Positions 33,935 through 44,474 of a stretch of DNA of 64,000 nt are shown here, one piece after another. This stretch comes from Mesostigma viride (Eukaryota > Streptophyta > Mesostigmatophyceae > Mesostigmatales > Mesostigmataceae): positions 7,501-71,500 of the forward strand of contig RPFO01000839.1 in NCBI GenBank assembly GCA_009746045.1. The letters are read 5' to 3'. Position numbers and translations under genes: made by a program. The stretch's first letter is position 1, and every line of letters starts with the position of its first letter. The notes under the pieces were generated by a model. The model did no database searches, was not told the DNA's origin, and saw nothing but the letters and a program-made list of their open reading frames with translations.

Positions 33935-34220
33935 CCATGATCGTTTTCTCCTTCAAATACGGATCAAGGACCGTGGGAGGGACCAGTAACCCTCCGCTGA
34001 AAAGAAACAGATGCCGCGAATCTCCTTGAGATGCACGCGCCGCCGGTTGGGTGGGCGCGTCTGCGGCCACGTTATTGACGTCTACCTCTACTCTAATTGA
34101 CTCCGCGTCTGGGCTACCATCTGATTTTTCTACCCTATCCCCTACCCCGGGACCCAAGCCCATGGGCAGGGCTACTACTCCCGAGGAGCGGTGGGACGGG
34201 AGGCCGCCTCGCCCGACCAC
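33935..34220 (-). CDS. N-terminal part of chromovirus pol, before the protease
   Basis: A frame in -1 register to gag, overlapping the gag end by about 46 bases. It reads through SRHLFLFSGGLLVPPTVLDP and KEKTIM, and joins the protease frame once the 30270-33934 insert is removed. It has no convincing ATG of its own, so translation by -1 ribosomal frameshifting from gag is likely. Confidence 0.7.
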
Positions 34221-36080
34221 CCGCCCTCTTCCCCCCCCTCCTCCTCTTCGTCAGCCCCCTCCTCGTCGTCATACTCATAGCCAGCCACTGCCTGCGTTTG
34301 GCCGGAAGAGGAGGACTGTCGCCGCGCCTCAATCTCGTTGACCGCGCGCAACACACCCTTGGTAGAGTTGGTCGCGGGTGGTCGCGGCTGCTGGTACTGC
34401 GTCGGGACCTGTCTGGCGTGCTGCAGGCGAGCCGCACGCTCACCCGCGTTGCGGGGTCGGTCCCGAGGGCCGGAGGAGTCGGGGCGGCTGCCGAAGGCCG
34501 GGACGGAGAAGCGAACGCTGGGTGTCCCTTCTCCTGCCCCGCGACCGGCGTTCTTGCCCCGGAGCTTGGGGCAGTCGCGCTTGAGGTGCCCCACCTCACT
34601 GCACATGAAGCAGCGCGCCTTGCTAGCATCGATCGCGTTGACGCCAAGGTCAGTGTAGCCATCATCAGGGTCGTCGGGGTACTCCTCCTCCTCCTCGCCG
34701 GTGAGCTCCGTAGAGTACATCTGGTTCACCCGTCGCGGACCTGCAGTGGCTGACCTGAAGAAACGGCGCACCGAGGGTGCGCGCCCGCGAGACACCACGT
34801 CGGCCACCTGCAGAAGGTATCTCTGGATATTCAGGATGTCCCACTCCTTCCAGGGGACCTCAGCGTAGTGTTTGAATACCTCGTCCTGCAGCTCGGGGCT
34901 GAGCGCCTCGATGAATCTGATCTTGTACTCGTACCAGGTCATGTCGGTTAGATAAGCGGCGCTGGACTCAAACTTGGACAGAAACTCGCGATATGGGGTG
35001 GTCCCCTGGCGCAGCCTGCCGAAAGCGATCCGCTCGTGGAGCTCCGCGTCTGGGGGTATCAGCTTGCGGCGCACCCGGTCCATCAGCTCCTCCACGGTTT
35101 GCGGGTATGACTGGGATGCGATGCTCTCACAGTTCAGGATGCTCACCACCGAGGGGTCCATGCAGGTGTTGACCACATGTGGGATCAAATCGCAGGTGGC
35201 CAGTTCCCAGCTGTTGTGATTGCACCAAACGGTATACTGCTGTTGCCACATGCGTCCCCATTCGTCGACCTCTCGCGGTTTCATATCCGCGTGCAGCTTG
35301 GGTACATTCTTGAAGGTAGGCATCGGTGGGGCCTTTACCGTGTTAAGCTTAGGCCCGCCGACCTCCCTGTAGGAGATGGAGCCGAATGCTGGAGGCTGCG
35401 ACCGCGGGAGAGATCCGGATCTGTCCGGTGTGCCGTGTGTCCGGCGCACCTGTACTGACGAGGGGTGTTCGTACCCCGGGTCATCCAGTGCCACCCTGCT
35501 GAAATTCAGGTTACCGACGGCCGCGGGCGAAGGGACCACGCTACTGTCAAACGCCCGTAGACGCTGCGGGTGAGATGCCGGGCGCTGGACTGGCGTGTGA
35601 GTCTCCTCGTCTCTGGTGGTGACACTGCTCCTGGTCTCCCCTGGGCTGGTCCGAGGTCTATGAGTACCAATAGGCGGGCCCTGCGTGACAGTGCCCTCGT
35701 CCGTCTCGTTAGTCCCCTCCAGGTCATCAAGCTCGCCGTCTGGGGCCTCCCCTTCCTCGTCCGAATACCATAGCGCCGTGGGTAACAGGGACGTGCTGCC
35801 GAAGGACACTCTGCGTCTGCCCCGGTGTGGGGGCCCGGTGGAGGTCCTTGGGGCCGCCCCCGACCTGTCCAAGGATGCGTGGGCCGCCCGGTGACTGGCT
35901 GCTGACGGCGGTAGTGCAGGGTATCTTCAATCTCGTCTCTCTGCTGCTCTGGATCAGGTGGTAGCCATTGTGGTCTCGTCTGGGGTTGTTGCTGCTGCAT
36001 CCGGGGTTGCTGCTGTTGCCATTGCTGCTGTGGTGACCGTTGCTGTTGCTGATGTTGCTGCCGCTGTTGCTGCTGCTGCG

Positions 36081-36126
<46 letters not shown>

Positions 36127-36127
36127 T

Positions 36128-36180
<53 letters not shown>

Positions 36181-36474
36181 CTGCTGCTGCGGGTAGTCGT
36201 GGAGCCTCTCTCGGTCGTTACTGTCATCTCTCTGCCTGGTTAAGGCGTCTATATTGTCCCCATCCACTGGGGAGCTAGGTCTGGATCGTAGGGAGCCTTC
36301 CACAGGTCTCTCCATGACCTCACCTGTACCTGTCTCTACTTGTGGTGGTACCTCTAGCCCTTCTGTACCGTGCTCGTGGTCGTCTACCGGTTCTATCTCT
36401 CTATTATCTGGGTCTCTCTCCCTAAGCTCGTCTTCTGTCTCTCTGGCGTTCCTTGTCTGGTACCGTGTTGGCAT
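34175..36474 (-). CDS. Chromovirus gag with zinc knuckle, polyglutamine tract and one frameshift
   Basis: Structural protein of the Ty3/gypsy element, about 760 aa. The N-terminal about 200 residues (36474 to about 35880) are acidic, then very Gln-rich; the (CTG)n run at 36075-36190 encodes the Gln tract. One frameshift near 35880 moves to the frame that carries the capsid region (PTFKNVPKLHADMKPREVDE, then FGRLRQGTTPYREFLSKFES) and a CCHC zinc knuckle, CFMCSEVGHLKRDC, for RNA binding. The C-terminus is acidic (EEEEEGGEEGG) and ends at 34175. The capsid part looks like other retrotransposon gag proteins. The frameshift near 35880 may be a sequencing error or a real lesion. Confidence 0.88.
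34225..34260 (-). promoter_or_regulatory. Candidate -1 ribosomal frameshift site between gag and pol
   Basis: On the - strand, gag contains GAGGAGGAGGGGGGGGAAG, with eight G in a row, shortly before its stop. The -1 frame is closed upstream by a TGA in GCTGAC and open from there into pol. A backward slip of one base must therefore occur in this short window, and the G run is the obvious slippery stretch. Confidence 0.5.
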
Positions 36475-36601
36475 GGTGCTCGTACCGGTACCTTACACAG
36501 CAGGCATCACCTCCCCAGAAAGAAGAGAGAGAGAAAGAGCAACCACGTGCTATGGATCTATAGATATAGAACCTAGTATTACTTCCTAGTAATAGTATCC
36601 T

Positions 36602-36940
36602 CTACTGTTTGCTAGGGCCAATGGTCAGCTGAGAGAAGGTAACTGTAACTGCTGTCCCCTCCCCCTGGCTGCTGAGCGTGGGTGGCTTGGAGCATTCACG
36701 TGTGATGTGCATCCCCTCAGGCAATGGCATGTGTTCCCTAACAAACCTATCTGCATCTGTAATGTTATCAAACCCTTTCCACTTAGCACTAGAGCCTTGG
36801 GACAATATCTTATCTTTAATGTGTTCCTCACAAGTCTTCCAGCTGTAGAATATAGCAGGTCTACCCTTATCCCCGTCGTGAGCTACTGCATAGTAAGGAT
36901 ATCCAGACTGTCCACCCTTGTTTATTTTACGTCGGGGCAT
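36602..36940 (-). CDS. Leader ORF, 112 aa, RNase H1 hybrid-binding (viroplasmin-type) domain
   Basis: A small complete frame between the 5' LTR and gag, 127 bases ahead of the gag ATG. Residues 13-75 resemble the N-terminal domain of eukaryotic RNase H1, a fold also known as the viroplasmin (Cauli_VI) domain, which binds RNA/DNA hybrids or double-stranded RNA. The key pattern is YYAVAHDGDKGRPAIFYSW, then TCEEHIKDKI, AKWKGFDNITDADRFVREHM. The C-terminal about 35 residues are unrelated and low in structure. A role in reverse transcription or RNA packaging is plausible but is inference. The domain call rests on pattern recognition alone. Confidence 0.68.
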   Translation of the reverse strand: MPRRKINKGGQSGYPYYAVAHDGDKGRPAIFYSWKTCEEHIKDKILSQGSSAKWKGFDNITDADRFVREHMPLPEGMHITRECSKPPTLSSQGEGTAVTVTFSQLTIGPSKQ

Positions 36941-37660
36941 GTTACATCATAGTCTGGCAGCGGCTTGCAAGCAGGAGAGAAAGGGGAAACCCAGGCTACC
37001 TCTAATGCAGTGACCTTAAACAAACGAGGAGGGAGCACGGAGTGTAGTACAGCACACGCCCCCCGCCATCCGCGGCAAAGAGGCTATACAACGATTACAC
37101 GGAGGTAAACACCGTCAACACAGTCGGCAACAGCCAGACGGTATTCACCCCCACAACATGTAAAACAACGAATGGTTGTCGTCCGCAACTTCCATTCGAA
37201 CCAACGACATTCACACCCTATAGAGGCACAACGTGTAACGAGAACCCCTACGCGTGCGAACCCGGAGAGAAAGCGAGCAAGCCAGCTAGCCTTCCACAGG
37301 CATCGCTTGTATCCTATCTAGGGGACGCACCATAATCGATGACGTTAAATCCTCCTGAGCTGGCCGCCACCCGGTGTCGTTGAAGGCAAGCCCTGGCCGC
37401 CACTAGGTGTCGTTGAAAACAGGAGAGCTGAACGCTATCGTTTACAGCACCTCACCACAGGACTATTGCTAGCCCCGCCGAGTATCCCAGACTGGCCGCT
37501 TGCTGGCTAGGTCGTCGTTGAATCCCTTTACGGGCTGGCCGCCGACCAGTCAGCAGTCGTTGAATTCCGGAACCTCTACCTACGTCAAACTCAGCCTTGG
37601 TATCCCAATTGGCTCACTAACCCTCTCCGCGAGAGTTAGCTAACCTTTCCAGCACATTTC
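36941..37660 (-). other. 5' leader of the chromovirus
   Basis: Non-coding stretch between the primer-binding site and the leader ORF. It contains several imperfect repeats of GTCGTTGAA with CTGGCCGCC (37360-37560 on the + strand). No reading frame stands out. Confidence 0.6.
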
Positions 37661-37672
37661 CTCCGATAACCA
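37661..37672 (-). other. Candidate primer-binding site
   Basis: On the - strand, TGGTTATCGGAG lies one base after the 5' LTR. It resembles the tRNA-Met-type site TGGTATCAGAG with one extra T and one change, so the primer identity is tentative. Confidence 0.5.
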
Positions 37673-37673
37673 G

Positions 37674-38261
37674 TTTTACGTCCCAGCCCGGCCAGACACA
37701 CCTAGCCTGAGCTACGTAGCGAAAGACCCTTCTTGCCGGAATTAGGAATAATTCAGGATAGCCTAAAGTAGGTTGCGCTTCACGACGTGAGTCGTGAGAT
37801 ATCTGGCATCACGGCTTAATGCCAAGCTAATTAGTTCACGTGCTTATAATGGCTAGCAATACCAATCACAAATGGATAATGCCCCGGGCTCAATGTGTAG
37901 GCGTATTCGCACTTATCATTCATTAAACCAAGAGGACGAGACTCTCGTCCTCGGACCAATTTAACCTAGGTTGATTGCGGCGCAGATACATGCCAATTTC
38001 CCTGGACCAATCCGAGCCAAACATTCCACGTAGGATCCGGGCCGACATCGACCCTCAACTACAGGATCCACGTCTAGTACCACAAATGGACTCGGAACTG
38101 ACGCGGCGCCACCGCACCGGTACCTAAAAGGGCAACCTAGGACCAAAATAGCTAGTCCAATTCACGCAAGAGTCATTGTCCATAAAACTTAGTACAACGG
38201 CCACAAGGCCTTAGTAATTTATTCCATTGTTACGTCCGACCTAAAGGGCCGGGACGTAACA
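37674..38261 (-). repeat. 5' LTR of the Ty3/gypsy element
   Basis: 588 bp, matching 9569-10150 except for a GGCC insertion near the gag-side end, a two-base insertion near 37840 and one end base. GTACC follows it. Confidence 0.95.
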
Positions 38262-38309
38262 GTACCATTGTCCATGCAACTATGCGGTTTCGTGCATTAT
38301 ATTAAATTA

Positions 38310-38640
38310 ACAGCTAGTAGAGGACATGGGGGGCCTCGGCCTCTCCGTGATTTGGAAGAAGATGATGGACAAGGCCAAGTGGGCCCAGGTCATAGAGGAC
38401 AATGAGCCCCCCCCAGTGGGGAAGCGCCCGCGTGTGCAATCCCGCGGGAGGCACGCCAGATAGCTCCCACTCGGGCAGCGTAGATAGACGTTGTAGTTAG
38501 AATGCTGTTAGATAGATGTAGTACGTAGCCAATGTAGATAGACTAGACCGGTAGGAATGTTGCACCCATCCATCCATCCATCGGGGTTAATGCTCCGTGA
38601 CTCCCCAACGGGAGCACGAGTCTAATTAATTAATTAATAT
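38310..38640 (+). mobile_element. 5'-truncated LINE tail, + strand
   Basis: Nearly identical to 56489-56825: the last about 50 codons of LINE ORF2 (VEDMGGLGLSVIWKKMMDKA), the stop, a short 3' UTR and the TTAATTAATTAA end. Confidence 0.88.
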
Positions 38641-38775
38641 TAAATTATATTATATTGGAACAAATATTCCGTTGGGAGTACATGTAGCACATATCAAGGA
38701 GAAGGGGCATATGGCTTTTAATACATTCTGGGCTACTTCCTGCAAGGGTAGGGTGTATAAACTATACCGTGATGA
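38641..38775 (-). mobile_element. LINE 3' end, - strand, abutting the previous one
   Basis: In reverse orientation this matches the tail around 54900-55040 (the segment ending CTCCCAACGGA). It meets the + strand LINE tail at an AT-rich junction, so the two copies are tail to tail. Confidence 0.7.
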
Positions 38776-38843
38776 CTGACTAGCTAGACCTTGTCAGTGG
38801 TTTTCCATTTGCGGGTATTTCCTCGTAAATGGTGGGAGAGCGA

Positions 38844-39120
38844 TCGCAGCAATGGTGCTCACCACTAGACACTCCCGGCCAGTTAGGCTCGAAACACACG
38901 CCCTGATCAAGCATGCTGTTTCCGGCCCCACCGTCTAGGTCATCTAGTCGCTCTACACGTAAGCCAGCCATAATTTCAATGCACAAGGATACACATTTCC
39001 ATCACCATTCATCTTCATCATCCTGAACGACTCGAACACGCGGACAAGATAACGGCAGGCTCGAGCTACCATGGTCCGGATTCTCCCGATTTCTGGCCTG
39101 CGCTGGTTGTCTCCTTGATA
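38844..39120 (+). mobile_element. SINE-like repeat, family B, copy 1
   Basis: About 277 bp, shared at high identity with 51922-52210. The head contains AGGCTCGAAAC, similar to a pol III B box. The 3' end is CATGGTCCGGATTCTCCCGA followed by the terminal TTGTCTCCTTGATA. No reading frame. Confidence 0.65.
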
Positions 39121-39782
39121 TATACCTGCTCAAGATGCACCATGCACCAATTGATTCCAGCAGCTATAAGGTGCGGGTCCACATAGGGTAAAAGATCATC
39201 ATGGCGCTAAACAATACGTTCAAGAGCACCGGCGCTCAGGACTTTGTTGCAGGGCCCCATTCAGCGTGTCACCCTTAATAATTGCACGATCCAATGGCAA
39301 CTGCTGTGTGGCAGCAGCCTGCCGCCCAACTCATCGACCACGAACATTGCTCTGATCGGATCCTTTGAACAGTGCACTTTCACCGGAGGTCGGTTTAGAT
39401 GCCTGAGCTTGAGCCTTCCCTCCGGGGCGTTTCGGCAACCGGATTCTACGAGATGGCCTCGCCCCGCCGATGCCAGTATTGGAAGCTAGACCGTTGTCCG
39501 GGTCATGCACTATACAAGGGCAAGGGGCCCACCGCGGATATACCGGCAACTACCGCTGTGTCTGCCTCCAAAGCTGCATGCTGAAAGTCATCATGCGTCT
39601 TCTGCTGAACCGCATGCGTGCCAGCCTCGAGATTCCCATTTAGGTGAGTCGATCCCAGATGCCGGCTTCCGTGTTGGTCGCAATTGTGTTATGGTCACCA
39701 TGGATGCGCGCCGCCCATGATCGAGGAACTAGTGGGCCGCCTAGTAGCCCCCGGCCGGCCTGTTACTGATTCCTATATTGAT
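39121..39782. other. Spacer without recognised gene
   Basis: Short open frames only (longest about 81 codons), no family motif. I see no clear repeat of other parts of the window. Confidence 0.5.
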
Positions 39783-41563
39783 CTAGTGTCTCAGTGTCCA
39801 GAGGCCTCAATTGAGGCCTTTTGGCTCAATTGAGGCCTTTTTCACCAAGATCACATGGGGTACGGTATTTTGGCGGGAAGGACCGGTCCTATGGGCCGTC
39901 CGGCCCCAGTGGCGCGAATCTGGTATATGTGCTGAGCGTCCTGACCCGTTGGGGTCGACAGGGGTCGACGGTTACTGGAAAATACGTGAGGTGGAAAAGT
40001 ACCTATTTTGGCCACTTTCGTGCAACACGACGATGAATTTTCACGAATGCACGACCATGGCGGCCTCGAGTAAAATAGACCGTATGGCCACGTCCGTGCA
40101 TCATTTCGAGCAGTATGGAGCGCGTTGGGCAGATAAATTATCCATGAAGCTAGCCCGACCGCTAAATGTGTCAAAAGTCGGTTTATAAATTCGTGGGGTC
40201 GTTATTTGTGTGCTGAATGCCAGGTTAGTGAAATTCAGATGGGGCGTAGATGGCGTTGATAGTGCGCCTGCCAGCAGGCCGGTGCTTCGATATGCTGGGA
40301 AGGAGACTAGCGGAACGGCGGGGGGGATGTTTGGGCAGCCGTGACTAAAGGGGCGCTGGTTATATTCGAGCCTTCTGGCGTGTATCCGTAGGTAGAGAAG
40401 GGGTGTTTTTAGGTAGGAAAAACTGGGTTGCGCACAGCGAGAACGCGCGCGCGCCCGGCTATGGCAGCGCTCGTACGCAAGCAGCGCTGGCCCGGACGCT
40501 GGCAGCCGTTTTCATGCGTCAATGGACGATGCATGGAGCTACTGTCCGGCAGGAGGAGCGGCCTGCGCTGGTCCCGGAGAGCTTAAAAAAGTCGAGTTTG
40601 ACCAGCGTTCCTGTCGCAGCCACCTCCACTGCCCGCGTTAGTGCGCGCTTCATGATGCCATGTGTCGATGCGTGCGAAAGTTGAGTGCATCCAGGTGGGA
40701 GAAGGTTTATATCATCGTGTGGTTTGTAACGCTGCCAGTTTTTTGTTGTTTACCGGCACCTGGCCGGTGTGACTTCAAGGCAGGTTATTACGTAGTGCTG
40801 CGCTCTGCGGATGGGGCCCGTTGTGTAAGCGTGCGTGCTTTCTGTAAGAAGCATGATAGTTCCTGCTGCGCTGCTCATGTCACAGGCAAGCCTTGCAAGT
40901 GCCAAGAAATGGGTTAGAGGTCCGAGAACTGGGTATGAGTGTCCATTCATGCTCTTATATCTTGCCATGCTGTTCATGTGCTATCTTAACAGCAACACCT
41001 TGTTAGAAAATATCATAAGTGCATAGGTATAGGGGCTTGGTGAGCGAATTTAAGCGCTTTGCAGTTCACAACTGTCATGATAATGCATGATCCTTGTGCG
41101 TGGTTGCAATAGAGGCTGTGGATTCTTCGTAGTTACGTGCAATACCCATGGCAGGCTATTACTGCCTGCAGTGCTTCGCGACTGCCCCGGCCGTGCAAGT
41201 GGGTGTGTGTGGTCCCTTGGGGAGCATGCCATGCCTTGCCATGCTTACCGGGTCACGGGAAAGCCTTGCAAGACCCGTAAGACACGTTAGATGCATAGGG
41301 AACTGAGCACTGTTGCCTTTTTTATGCATGTATCTATGGTCATGTTGTGTTCATGGTGCCGCCGCAGCAACACCCTGTTTTATAAAATCATAATTAAATA
41401 GGTATTGGGGCTGTATGACTGATGTTAAGTGCTGGGAACCCCAAAACAATCATAATAATGGATGTCCTATGCTCATATTTGGAATAAAGTTTGTTTGGCT
41501 ATATGCAAACCCAATATAAAAAAGGCCTCAATTGAGGCCTTTTCCTGGACATTGGGACACTAG
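39783..41563. mobile_element. Inverted-repeat element with palindromic ends, 1.8 kb
   Basis: Ends are related inverted repeats: CTAGTGTCTCAGTGTCCAG at the left; CTAGTGTCCCAATGTCCAG reading in from the right. Just inside each end lies the perfect palindrome AGGCCTCAATTGAGGCCT, with a second half-copy at the left. Two imperfect direct copies of an internal segment lie at about 40700-41040 and 41100-41440. Only small frames occur, none recognised. No target duplication is obvious, so the superfamily is open. Confidence 0.6.
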
Positions 41564-41616
41564 TCGTGGATTACACCAAGGCATTCGCTCCGGTTATACT
41601 GATGGGACGCCCTGAC

Positions 41617-41726
41617 TGAACGACTTGAAAACGCGAAAAAGATAACGGTGCCCATGGTGGCTCGAGCTACCATGGTCCGGATTCTCCCGATTTCTCCGGC
41701 CTGCGCTGGTAATTGTCTCCTTGATA
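41617..41726 (+). mobile_element. Truncated SINE-like repeat, family B tail
   Basis: Matches only the 3' part of 38844-39120, from AAGATAACGG through CATGGTCCGGATTCTCCCGA to TTGTCTCCTTGATA, with a few insertions. Confidence 0.65.
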
Positions 41727-42453
41727 TTTGTTGAGAGCATCGATCCGCCAGTTCTATGAAGGGTCCAAAGCCCAGGTCCGTACCGCTGATCGACGGCATC
41801 ACTCCGGCATTCCCCCTGCACACCGGGGTGTGCCAGCAGGGCTATGTGCTCTCGGGACCCGATATATCTTTAAAAATATAATTACTTACAACAGAGTGAA
41901 ATCACTCAAACCAAAGCAAACGCCCAGCTATAAACCTATGTACAGAGCCATGTCAAAGCTCTATACTACGATAAGACCAATGGAAACGCCTAACGGGAGG
42001 AACCTAATAGCCCTGCTGCACCGCAAAATCGGCCCGCGTACGGCGGAGCATGATGTCAGCCATGGCCCGAGTCAGCGCCACCGACAAGCGCTGACGCCAA
42101 TATGACGTCCAGGTCCGCGCCGACCATGGGGCCCGCTGGCCCTCCAGGTCCAGCCGGTCCTCCCGGAGCCGGCAACACTCCTTGAAGAAGGCGGAGGTCA
42201 GGGGCCCCATGGCCCCAAACTCCTCCAGGACAAAGGGCACCACACGATGGTGCCCGACGTCGCCGTAGGCCAGGAGCTTGGCCCGCTCCGCCCGGTCCGC
42301 CGTGTAACCTGCCGTGAGGGAGGCCCCAGCCACGTGGCTAAGAGCCAAGGGCCGCGCCACCGAAACGTCAATAAGCAGATGCCGGCCACCCCCCTCAAAG
42401 TCCAGCACCACGATGTCAGGCCGGTGGTTGGGGGAATAGAAGGCAGCGCCATC

Positions 42454-43197
42454 TGTCAGAAACCGGGGCTCGGAGGAAAGATCTTTTGCCTGTTATGACC
42501 CAGATATTGCACAAGTGTATGGAAAAAACTTCTTGTATTAAAATACGTTTACTGAGAGTGGAAAACACGGTGCGGCCAACACTGGGCGCAGTCTACCATA
42601 GCCAACACTGGGCCAGGGCAAATGACAATGCCAACACTGGGCAGGGTCACACGACCAACACTGGGTCGGGGCCACACACGGCTAGGCAAGCAAACAACTC
42701 TAGGCACACAAAGTAGTGGCGGCTAATGCATTATGCACCGTTGATTTACATCTGACGGCACTGCAGCTTAGCGTCTCTACAACCACGGAAAGAACACTAG
42801 ATAATAACGACTTTGCAGCCTGTAATCTATTGTCCACATCATGGTACATTGTGTGTGTGGTCTGATAGGCTCAAAGTCCTATCGCCTCCAGGGCGGCACC
42901 ACAAACTGCGGACCTGATCTGATCCGGAGAGAGCCGATGTAAATTACGGCACCTGTAACGGTGCTGACAGGTAACGCTTGCTGTATTCCGAGCAACATCA
43001 TTCGGATTTTAGTACACTCAAACATTGTATATGATATTAAACTAGTCAACGACCTGTGGGTGCAATTAATAGGGATGCAAACCCAACAACAAGTCGTGTA
43101 AATAAACACCTAGCTGACGGCGTCAATTTTCCCCGCATATAATGCGTGATAACATAATGCGTGACAAAAGTAGAGAAACATCGCTAGATATTTGACA
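42454..43197 (-). repeat. 3' LTR of the gag-only element
   Basis: 744 bp, same length and ends as 44475-45218. Small frames inside (for example a 76-codon one on the - strand) are duplicated in both LTRs and are not genes. Confidence 0.93.
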
Positions 43198-43227
43198 CAC
43201 CCCCATACTGCATGTCACGTATTCCGG

Positions 43228-44112
43228 CTACTCAATGAAAAAACCAGCAGGAACATCTGCCACGTCGTCAGCCAGTGGCTCGCCGTCCATGGTGAAGTGC
43301 GCCTCAGGTTTCTTGGACTTGTTCTCCGCCTTCTTGGACCAGCAGCGATCCTCAGTGTGACCGGTACGGTGGCAGTGCTTGCAGGTCAGCACTTTCCCAC
43401 CCTTGGTGAGGAAGACTGATTCGTCGATAGTACCCGCACAGTGGGGGCAGGCAGCAGTATGATACACTGGTGCACTGGAATCTGAGCTGCCAGCTTGGGC
43501 CGCGCGGTGCACACGCAGATGGTCGTCCACTTTCAGGACGGCGGTCTTGTAGTCTTTCCACGTCAAGTCGGGGGGAAGGTTGTACGCCGCCAGGACGGGG
43601 CCATACTGGGCAGGAAGTCTGCGGCGGTGTGATGTCACCAGGATGGAATCATGGAGTTTATTGTTGCTTAATTTATTATATTGCAGGTACAATCGTTCGG
43701 TGAGATTGACATTTGCAGGAACAGAATCCATGGGAATCTGCTCAGCTGACAGCAGTTCCTCAAGTGTCGCGGCCTGATGGGTGGATGTCGTTTCGTCACG
43801 TCCATAGACGTCAACCAGGACGGTCCACGCCTCGTGCATATACTTGTTGGGGGCCGTAGCGGCATGCAGTAGCGCGTTGCCGTCGAGGCCAGCAATCAGG
43901 GCAGCGTAACCAATTTTTTGCTGCTTTACCACGATCGGATCCTTTCCAGCTAGTACATCTGAATATCCGAGGGCGTCGAATTGCCCTTCCGCCTTGATTC
44001 GGAATCCGGTGAATTTCTTGGGGTCGCTCCCATCAAAGTTGAGATTCTTGAGAGCACTAAGAACGCTGCTCTCCTTGACTTCTCGTGCCACAGCTGGCGC
44101 ACCTCCCGACAT
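43228..44112 (-). CDS. Copia-type gag (UBN2-like) with zinc knuckle
   Basis: 294 aa, intact. The N-terminus has LKNLNFDGSDPKKFTGFRIK and a helical capsid-like body (AWTVLVDVYGRD, LNLTERLY-type pattern NVNLTERLYLQYNKLS), as in copia gag proteins. Near the C-terminus is a CCHC knuckle, CKHCHRTGHTEDRC, preceded by a possible additional CPHC pair. The last residues are acidic. It would form the particle that packages this element's RNA. Confidence 0.88.
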   Translation of the reverse strand: MSGGAPAVAREVKESSVLSALKNLNFDGSDPKKFTGFRIKAEGQFDALGYSDVLAGKDPIVVKQQKIGYAALIAGLDGNALLHAATAPNKYMHEAWTVLVDVYGRDETTSTHQAATLEELLSAEQIPMDSVPANVNLTERLYLQYNKLSNNKLHDSILVTSHRRRLPAQYGPVLAAYNLPPDLTWKDYKTAVLKVDDHLRVHRAAQAGSSDSSAPVYHTAACPHCAGTIDESVFLTKGGKVLTCKHCHRTGHTEDRCWSKKAENKSKKPEAHFTMDGEPLADDVADVPAGFFIE

Positions 44113-44458
44113 GTTCTTGATTGCGTTGGAGATTTGTAATGTGAAGTAAAGTGTGATTTAATCTCTCCAGAGATACTGCGTTGTTGTCGAGCAGATCCTG
44201 TAGATTTCTGATTGAAAAGTCTGGAAGTTCGCTGAAACACACACAGTTGAAAAATTCTTGTCGAATGCCACGCAGGAGCCAGCGGCAGTAGGCAGATTCA
44301 GGAAACACGCCCGGGAAGATGTCTTCAACTTGGGCAAAAAGCAGATTTGCTCTTGCGAGGTAGTCTGGGCAAGATTCTTCGGGAAATTGAAAAAGCTCAA
44401 TTCCAGATCTCAGGTTGCGGTCGTTGGGAATTGGAAAATATGGGTTCATAGGCATCAC
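44057..44458 (-). CDS. Small ORF upstream of gag in the gag-only element
   Basis: 133 codons beginning 17 bases after the 5' LTR and overlapping the gag start in another frame. It contains PEESCPDYLARANLLFAQVE and WLLRGIRQEF, which loosely recalls a gag segment. It may be a second coding region or the relic of a longer gag. Not recognised. Confidence 0.4.
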   Translation of the reverse strand: MMPMNPYFPIPNDRNLRSGIELFQFPEESCPDYLARANLLFAQVEDIFPGVFPESAYCRWLLRGIRQEFFNCVCFSELPDFSIRNLQDLLDNNAVSLERLNHTLLHITNLQRNQEHVGRCASCGTRSQGEQRS

Positions 44459-44474
44459 TCGCTACTCGATACCA

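Larger units (their letters stand above)
9569..38261 (-). mobile_element. Ty3/gypsy chromovirus, complete but nested with other elements
   Basis: One LTR retrotransposon bounded by near-identical LTRs (9569-10150 and 37674-38261) and flanked by the 5-bp duplication GTACC (9564-9568 and 38262-38266). It reads on the - strand: 5' LTR, leader, small RNase-H1-like ORF, gag, protease, RT, RNase H, integrase, chromodomain, an 852-aa extra ORF, polypurine tract, 3' LTR. Its own sequence is about 11.6 kb. The rest is inserted: a CACTA element (13721-27121) that itself holds a second CACTA element (18250-22914), and an inverted-repeat element (30270-33934). The LTRs differ by two small indels and one end base, so all of these insertions are young. 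Pol has several frameshifts, so this copy is probably not autonomous. Confidence 0.93.

Noticed and set aside
36075-36190. Host polyglutamine protein
   Set aside because: The CAG/CTG run lies in the gag frame, between the LTR leader and the zinc-knuckle region of the chromovirus.
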